Assembly: GCA_030848545.1 (NCBI GenBank)
Contig: JAVDCA010000046.1
Location: 1-33,014 of the forward strand
Source: Astrobacterium formosum
GTDB lineage: Bacteria; Pseudomonadota; Alphaproteobacteria; Rhizobiales; Xanthobacteraceae
Reading direction: 5' to 3'
Length of the DNA: 33,014 nucleotides
Below the pieces are notes generated by a model. The model was not told the origin of the DNA and did no database searches. It was given only the letters and a program-made list of their open reading frames with translations. Made by a program: the position numbers and the translations under genes. The number at the start of each line of letters is the position of its first letter. Position 1 is the first letter of the stretch. This document shows positions 29,852 to 33,014 of the stretch, piece by piece.

Positions 29852-30147
29852 TCGCCCCCCCGCAATGTCAACGGAGAGGCCGCGTTTGGACTCGCCGTCC
29901 GCGGTTGAATTCGGCTAGGGTTCCGCCCGGAAGATACGGGCCTACGGTAGCGATCAGGCCACAAGACGGAGGGGTCGATCCCGAGGGCCGCCGCAATGGC
30001 GGCTTCGCCGCGGTAGTTCCGCCGGCGGAGCGCCACCTTGCAGGCGCTCGGCTCCAGCCCGGCCGCCTGGGCGATCCCCAACAGGGTCAGCCCACGGCGG
30101 TGCACCTCCGCCTTGATGGCGTGGCGATCCCAACGATAGGTCCGCAT
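29848..30147 (-). CDS. ner: Ner-like early repressor (Nlp/HTH_35 family)
   Basis: 99 aa from ATG 30147 (GAGGGGGAG upstream). MRTYRWDRHAIKAEVHRRGLTLLGIAQAAGLEPSACKVALRRRNYRGEAAIAAALGIDPSVLWPDRY closely follows the Ner/Nlp pattern: 'W.R.DIKA.L..RG.SL..LA...GL.......AL......GE..IA..LG..P..IWP.RY'. The last 30 residues are a polar, Arg/Ser-rich tail. In Mu, Ner dampens early transcription and blocks repressor synthesis by binding between the divergent promoters. It is the first gene of the leftward early operon and faces the repressor across a 117-bp control region. Confidence 0.9.
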   Translation of the reverse strand: MRTYRWDRHAIKAEVHRRGLTLLGIAQAAGLEPSACKVALRRRNYRGEAAIAAALGIDPSVLWPDRYRRPVSSGRNPSRIQPRTASPNAASPLTLRGGE

Positions 30148-30161
30148 CTCCCCCTCGATCA

Positions 30162-30184
30162 CCGCCCTCCCCCGGGCGGTTTTT
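30162..30184 (+). terminator. Candidate rightward intrinsic terminator in the ner leader
   Basis: CCGCCC-TCCCCC-GGGCGG (30162-30179) followed by TTTTT (30180-30184) on the plus strand. It would stop rightward transcripts entering the control region from the ner side. On the minus strand the same hairpin lies just ahead of the ner ribosome-binding site and might influence its translation. Confidence 0.5.
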
Positions 30185-30208
30185 CGGGCCGCGCAAATCA
30201 CTTGGGTG

Positions 30209-30249
30209 ACAGTGCCATATATGGCCGATTCTGACAAGCCAGATATGGC
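30209..30249. promoter_or_regulatory. Divergent operator region with two palindromes and early promoter
   Basis: Two 12-bp palindromes, GCCATATATGGC (30214-30225, perfect) and GCCAGATATGGC (30238-30249, one mismatch), are 24 bp apart centre to centre and are likely repressor or Ner operators. A leftward promoter fits around the first one: TTGTCA (30232-30237), 17-bp spacer containing the operator, CACTGT (30209-30214). A GANTC site (GATTC, 30227-30231) sits between the palindromes. Confidence 0.7.
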
Positions 30250-30264
30250 TCTTTGAGGTCTTTG

Positions 30265-30927
30265 GTGGGGAAGAAACGACAAGAGCTTTTGGAAATTGCT
30301 GACCGCCTCTCACGCGCTGTGAGGCGCGCCGGAGGGAAAAAGCACATCAGCGAATTAACAGGTATCCCATTGAGGACGCTTGGGAATTATACGAGCGCCC
30401 AGGTCGAGCCGACTGCATTGTCTCTTGCAAAACTAAGCAGTGCGTGCGTCGTTTCAGTCGACTGGTTGTTGATGGGCGGCGATGAAGAAGGGCCGCGTTT
30501 GACAATATATAGCCCTATAGACAATCAGTCCGCTTTTGTTCGCGAGTTGTCTTTACGTCGATCGGACAGCAATACATTGACTGTATTTGAGAACGCCGTG
30601 ATGAGGACATTTCCGAAGTCGGAATTGGACCGGCTCAACCTTAATCCAGAAGGTGCTAGGTTACTCAAGTTCACCGGAGCAGCAATGCAACCGACAATCG
30701 CCGACGGCGATCCCCTGCTTCTGGACATAACGGACACCGAGGTTGTCGATGGTCGGATTTACGCGTTTGCGATCGGCGACCAGCTTTTGGTGAAGCGCCT
30801 ACGTCGGCGATTTCCCCATTTCTTGATGCGTTCTGACAACCGAGAGCTTTACCCTGAAGAGGAAGAAGCACTCATCGAATCAGTACGTATTGTCGGCCGT
30901 GTTCGATGGGTTGGACGCGGCTTATGA
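30265..30927 (+). CDS. LexA/CI-like phage repressor lacking the catalytic serine
   Basis: 220 aa from GTG 30265, preceded by TGAGG; a TTG at 30253 is a less likely start. Residues about 10-65 form a helix-turn-helix (HISELTGIPLRTLGNYTSAQVEPTALSLAKLSSACVVSVDWLL). The C-terminal S24-type domain shows LLKFTGAAMQPTIADGDPLLLDI and DGRIYAFAIGDQLLVKRL. In LexA/CI the first motif is G-D-S-M with the nucleophilic Ser; here it is G-A-A-M, so Ala140 replaces Ser. Lys177 is kept at the LexA spacing (37 residues). Self-cleavage therefore appears impossible while dimerisation may persist. Its position, rightward towards the prophage end, matches the Mu c gene. Base composition is more AT-rich than neighbours. 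Confidence 0.88.
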   Translation: MGKKRQELLEIADRLSRAVRRAGGKKHISELTGIPLRTLGNYTSAQVEPTALSLAKLSSACVVSVDWLLMGGDEEGPRLTIYSPIDNQSAFVRELSLRRSDSNTLTVFENAVMRTFPKSELDRLNLNPEGARLLKFTGAAMQPTIADGDPLLLDITDTEVVDGRIYAFAIGDQLLVKRLRRRFPHFLMRSDNRELYPEEEEALIESVRIVGRVRWVGRGL

Positions 30928-30978
30928 TGACCTTTAAAGGTAACGGGTGGTTCGAAGGATGGCTTCAGGGGTGTCGTC

Positions 30979-31371
30979 ATGAGAGAACTAGACACGTGGT
31001 CTGGTCGCGACCTCTTCGGTAAAACGGCTTATGCGTTGTTCATGATCTGGAACGTGCTCGGTACCGCGTTCGGGGTGCTTGCGGGATTTGTAATTGTTTT
31101 TGGTTCCATCGGTGCATGGTTGAGCTCTGAAATTGTCACTGTGGCCGGCTCCGAGCAGCTGGTGGCTATCCCGGCGATGACGTTTGTCGTGATCGGCATC
31201 GTTATTTTTGTCTGGGCGCTCGGAGCTCTTCCACTCGGTGTTCTCGCCTATGTCACGCGACCTGAATATGGGGGGGCCGCCCTCGTAGAATTGCGCGAGC
31301 AGAATATCCTGCTTCGAGAAGTCCTACAGCTTATGGCTTCCCCGTCGACAACGCGCCCACCGGGCCGGTGA
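30979..31371 (+). CDS. Two-TM membrane protein downstream of the repressor (130 aa)
   Basis: MRELDTWSGRDLFGKTAYALFMIWNVLGTAFGVLAGFVIVFGSIGAWLSSEIVTVAGSEQLVAIPAMTFVVIGIVIFVWALGALPLGVLAYVTRPEYGG..., with TM helices near residues 18-45 and 66-92, an acidic N-terminus and a charged C-terminal helix (ALVELREQNILLREVLQLM). AGGGG precedes ATG 30979. It follows the repressor in the same direction, 51 nt apart, so it is likely expressed in the lysogen. Superinfection exclusion is a reasonable guess for such a gene, but no known family is recognised. Confidence 0.75.
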   Translation: MRELDTWSGRDLFGKTAYALFMIWNVLGTAFGVLAGFVIVFGSIGAWLSSEIVTVAGSEQLVAIPAMTFVVIGIVIFVWALGALPLGVLAYVTRPEYGGAALVELREQNILLREVLQLMASPSTTRPPGR

Positions 31372-31383
31372 CGCGCCACACCA

Positions 31384-31497
31384 ATTTCGGAGTTCCCTCG
31401 GGCTGCCGATTACGCTTTCAGCCACTAAGGTATTGATGCAGCGCTATTTTTCGTGATATCCAGCAGCTTCTCCGAAGTCCGAATCCATTTCGGAGTT
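31384..31497. repeat. ATTTCGGAGTT direct repeat with an inverted CTCCGAA copy
   Basis: ATTTCGGAGTT occurs at 31384-31394 and 31487-31497. CTCCGAA (31470-31476) forms an inverted pair with TTCGGAG (31489-31495). They lie 205-320 bp inside the proposed prophage end, in the non-coding 31372-31795 stretch, and could be transposase or repressor binding sites. Confidence 0.5.
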
Positions 31498-31628
31498 TGC
31501 ATTGACGAACAACGGTTTTTTCCGCCGCCGTATCGCGTTTGTGACATTTGAAGTTGCGCGGCCACCTTTGGCCAGGTGAGCCCTTTTGCGCCGCCAGCGC
31601 CCGCCCAAACCCTTGTGGCGCCACAGTT

Positions 31629-31668
31629 TCCCGCCCCGTCCCGCCCGTTCCCGGACGATCCCGCCATT
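31629..31668. repeat. Four helically phased TCCCG decamers near the prophage end
   Basis: TCCCGCCCCG, TCCCGCCCGT, TCCCGGACGA and TCCCGCCATT follow each other without a gap at exact 10-bp spacing (31629, 31639, 31649, 31659). They start 35 bp inside the proposed end. One helical turn per unit would present the TCCCG motif on the same face of DNA. Confidence 0.7.
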
Positions 31669-31698
31669 TCGCCCAAAAGTGCCATGTGATCCTGCGCG

Positions 31699-31708
31699 TT
31701 ACACGTCC
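31699..31708 (-). other. Candidate prophage c-end terminus (TG...) and target-site sequence
   Basis: Read on the minus strand the phage would begin TGTAACGCGC at 31703, with host sequence CGTCC (31704-31708) as the possible 5-bp target duplication. Mu-family ends start with TG. A complete host-type palindrome begins one base outside. The other end is not in the window, so the boundary is provisional. Confidence 0.45.
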
Positions 31709-31741
31709 GGAGGTGGCCGCGCTTCGCTCGCACCTCAGGAC
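31705..31741. repeat. Host REP-like palindromic intergenic element
   Basis: GTCCGGAGGTG (31705-31715) pairs with CACCTCAGGAC (31731-31741) with one mismatch around GGCCGCGCTTCGCTC. The GCTTCGCTCGCACCTCAGGA core resembles palindromic repeats I recall as widespread between genes of GC-rich Alphaproteobacteria. It is host DNA beside the prophage insertion. Confidence 0.6.
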
Positions 31742-31795
31742 GACGGCCAAGGCCAATGGAAGTTTGTATAAGTTATTGAAATAACGCATCTTTAT

Positions 31796-31870
31796 TGGCT
31801 GGGGCGGGAGGATTCGAACCTCCGTATGGTGGAATCAAAATCCACTGCCTTACCACTTGGCGACGCCCCA
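31796..31870 (-). tRNA. tRNA-Gln (anticodon TTG)
   Basis: The minus strand reads TGGGGCG TCGCCAAGTGG..., with a 7-bp acceptor (TGGGGCG/CGCCCCA), anticodon arm GTGGA-TTTTGAT-TCCAC giving anticodon TTG, T arm GGAGG-TTCGAAT-CCTCC, discriminator G and an encoded CCA (31796-31798). It decodes CAA/CAG. It is a host gene about 90 bp from the proposed prophage end; the prophage lies downstream of it and leaves it intact. A weak hairpin GTTAT-TTCA-ATAAC about 20 bp downstream may end transcription. Confidence 0.97.
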
Positions 31871-31900
31871 ATACCGGCCCTTTCGGCCCCGGCGGCGCGG

Positions 31901-31929
31901 ACCATACTGGCGGACGCGGCCGGGGGCAA
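31901..31929 (-). promoter_or_regulatory. Candidate promoter of tRNA-Gln
   Basis: On the minus strand TTGCCC (31924-31929), a 17-bp spacer and TATGGT (31901-31906) lie 30 bp upstream of the mature tRNA 5' end. A GGGGCCGAAAGGGCC leader hairpin lies between them. Confidence 0.55.
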
Positions 31930-31998
31930 TCGTCTGCCCGCGGGTCGAAGCGATGCGGTCAAACGACTCTTGTCCGTCGACAATCCCACGGCCGAAGG

Positions 31999-32913
31999 TC
32001 AGCTTCCAAGAAGACGGGTGATGGCGGAGCTGGTATCATATTCCGGCCTCCATCCCACGGCCATCAAGCGCGACGGATCGGCAATCAGTTCGCCGCCGAG
32101 GCGATCCCAAAGGTCGGTGCGGCCGATTGCCTTCGCGGCCAGGCGGAACGCCGCCGGCGGAAGGGGAAACAGGAACGGCCCGCGGCCGATCCCGGCGCGC
32201 ATGGCGGCGAGGATTTCGGCCAGCGTGACCGGGCGGGCATCGGCCACGATGAAGGTCTGTCCGATGGTCTTGGGAGTTTGCAGTACGAACAGGATTGCGT
32301 CGGCCATTGCCTGAACGCTCAGGAGCGACCGGCGATTGCGCAAACTCGCGAACGGCAGCGGCAGCGGCAACCGGGCAAGCCGCACCAAGGCATCGAAATT
32401 TCCCTTCAGTCCGGGCCCGTACATGGCCACCGGCCGCAGAATGGTCGACGGGATGTCGGTGGCGCGGATATCGGCTTCGGCGGCCAGCTTGGAGCGCCCA
32501 TAAGGGTCCGTCGGCCGTGGCTCGTCGGTTTCCGTCAGCGCATGGGTGGCGGCCGGCCCGCTCTGCGCGCGGATCGAGGAGACGAACACGAAACGGCCGA
32601 CACCGGCCAGGGCGGCGGCGCGCGCCAGCGCCGCGCTGCCCTGGCGATTGACCAGGTCATAGCGGGCGTCCGGAACTCCCCGCCCCGTGTGGGCGATGCC
32701 GGCGAGGTGCACGACCGCATCGATACCATCGAGCAGGCCGCGCCAGGCGCCCGCGTCACCGAGATCAGGGCCAGGCACGACGACGACCCCCACGGGCAGG
32801 ACCGGTTGGGGCGGCCGGCGGACGGCCGCATGGACCTCGTATCCTGCCCCCTGGAGGGCCGCCAGCAAGGGACGGCCGACAAAACCGGTCGCGCCGGTGA
32901 CCAGGACTTTCAT
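31999..32913 (-). CDS. NAD-dependent epimerase/dehydratase (extended SDR)
   Basis: 304 aa from ATG 32913; the frame is open upstream, but this ATG overlaps the previous stop (ATGA) and begins MKVLVTGATGFVGRPLL, the Rossmann GxxGxxG motif. The catalytic pair YxxxK is Tyr138-Lys142 (DPYGRSKLAAE), with VSSI near residue 111 supplying the Ser. The family acts on nucleotide sugars (epimerases, dehydratases) or related substrates; the substrate cannot be told here. Upstream is a gene encoding a C-terminal TM protein, perhaps a lipid-linked sugar transferase, which would suit surface polysaccharide synthesis. Host gene. Confidence 0.88.
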   Translation of the reverse strand: MKVLVTGATGFVGRPLLAALQGAGYEVHAAVRRPPQPVLPVGVVVVPGPDLGDAGAWRGLLDGIDAVVHLAGIAHTGRGVPDARYDLVNRQGSAALARAAALAGVGRFVFVSSIRAQSGPAATHALTETDEPRPTDPYGRSKLAAEADIRATDIPSTILRPVAMYGPGLKGNFDALVRLARLPLPLPFASLRNRRSLLSVQAMADAILFVLQTPKTIGQTFIVADARPVTLAEILAAMRAGIGRGPFLFPLPPAAFRLAAKAIGRTDLWDRLGGELIADPSRLMAVGWRPEYDTSSAITRLLGS

Positions 32914-33014
32914 GACGAGCGCCTCTGCGACAGCCGCCACAGGAGACCGGCCACAAGTCCTCCCCCGAGCACGACGGCAATCACCTGGCCGGCCACGTCG
33001 GCGCGCGCTGCCTC
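32910..33014 (-). CDS. C-terminal end of a membrane protein (5' part outside window)
   Basis: The frame gives 34 codons ending at TGA 32910: EAARADVAGQVIAVVLGGGL... and WRLSQRRSS, i.e. a TM helix followed by a basic cytoplasmic tail. The stop overlaps the epimerase start, so the two form an operon. In many bacteria an MraY/WecA-type glycosyltransferase gene with a C-terminal TM helix lies before such an epimerase, but 34 residues are not enough to name the family. Confidence 0.6.
   Translation of the reverse strand, partial: EAARADVAGQVIAVVLGGGLVAGLLWRLSQRRSS

Larger units (their letters stand above)
1..31703. mobile_element. Mu-like transposable prophage (c end and most of genome; other end outside window)
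   Basis: The gene order matches Mu-type phages read from the repressor end: repressor, Ner, transposase A, ATPase B, GemA, Mor-family activator, endolysin and spanins, gp25/26/27/28-like packaging genes, portal, MuF head protein, protease I, gpT capsid protein, gp36, gpG and tail genes. Early and late genes are leftward and the repressor rightward, as in Mu. No sheath gene is present, so the tail is probably non-contractile as in B3/D3112-type relatives. The c-end boundary at 31703 is inferred from a TG terminus and an adjacent host-type repeat. The other end lies left of position 1, so the target duplication cannot be checked. All main modules are intact, so the element may be functional. 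Confidence 0.95.

Noticed and set aside
31418-31789. Leftward open frames across the 31372-31795 stretch
   Set aside because: They run through the repeats, the proposed prophage end and the host palindrome, with no ribosome-binding site and no codon bias; the stretch is treated as non-coding end DNA.
1-33014. CRISPR array or insertion sequence inside the window
   Set aside because: No regularly spaced repeats with unique spacers and no second transposase gene besides the Mu-type A protein were found.

Overview
Nearly the whole window is one Mu-like transposable prophage in a GC-rich alphaproteobacterium. About 1.3 kb of host chromosome lies at the right edge: a tRNA-Gln(TTG) gene, an NAD-dependent epimerase/dehydratase gene, and the last codons of a membrane-protein gene. 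The class assignment rests on overall GC and codon use, a GcrA-family protein (a lineage marker of Alphaproteobacteria) and a palindromic intergenic repeat beside the prophage end. The genus cannot be named from the sequence.

The prophage lies right to left, with its c-repressor ('left') end near 31.70 kb and its late genes running off the left edge inside the tape-measure gene. From right to left: (i) a candidate end with TG terminus, four helically phased TCCCG decamers and TTCGGAG repeats (31.38-31.70 kb); (ii) a rightward lysogeny unit, a two-TM protein and a LexA/CI-like repressor (30.27-31.37 kb), which is visibly more AT-rich than the rest; (iii) a divergent operator region with two GCCA(T/G)ATATGGC palindromes; (iv) the leftward early operon: Ner, small proteins, a ParB-like protein, transposase A, ATPase B, then about 14 tightly overlapping small genes rich in DNA-binding folds. 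These include a tandem winged-helix protein, GemA, an OmpR-type winged helix, a GcrA homologue and a Mor-family activator; (v) a dyad-containing gap at 17.79-17.88 kb, likely the late promoter region; (vi) lysis genes (GH108 endolysin with C-terminal TM, Rz/Rz1 spanins) and packaging genes (DUF2730, gp26-like, small and large terminase, portal); (vii) head genes: MuF protein fused to a lethal-factor-like HEIGH metalloprotease, protease I, decoration protein, gpT capsid protein, gp35-like protein; (viii) tail genes: gp36, gpG, terminator, tail tube, tail chaperones, tape measure. No contractile sheath gene is seen and the tube protein is followed by G/GT-type chaperones, so the tail is probably siphovirus-like (as in B3 and D3112).

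The early and late genes form leftward operons in which stops and starts usually overlap by 1-4 nt, indicating translational coupling. One gene at 29.26 kb points the other way with its own promoter and looks like a moron.

The most notable observations are: a -1 frameshift cassette (G GGA AAC plus hairpin) joining the two tail chaperones; a MuF protein carrying an anthrax-lethal-factor-like peptidase domain followed by a 1-nt-overlapping small gene that could be its immunity partner; a repressor whose catalytic Ser is Ala while the Lys is kept; a class-II-like tRNA-like element of unclear identity inside the late operon; a capsid protein with a signal-peptide-like N-terminus; and a phage GcrA homologue together with GANTC sites inside several candidate control regions.
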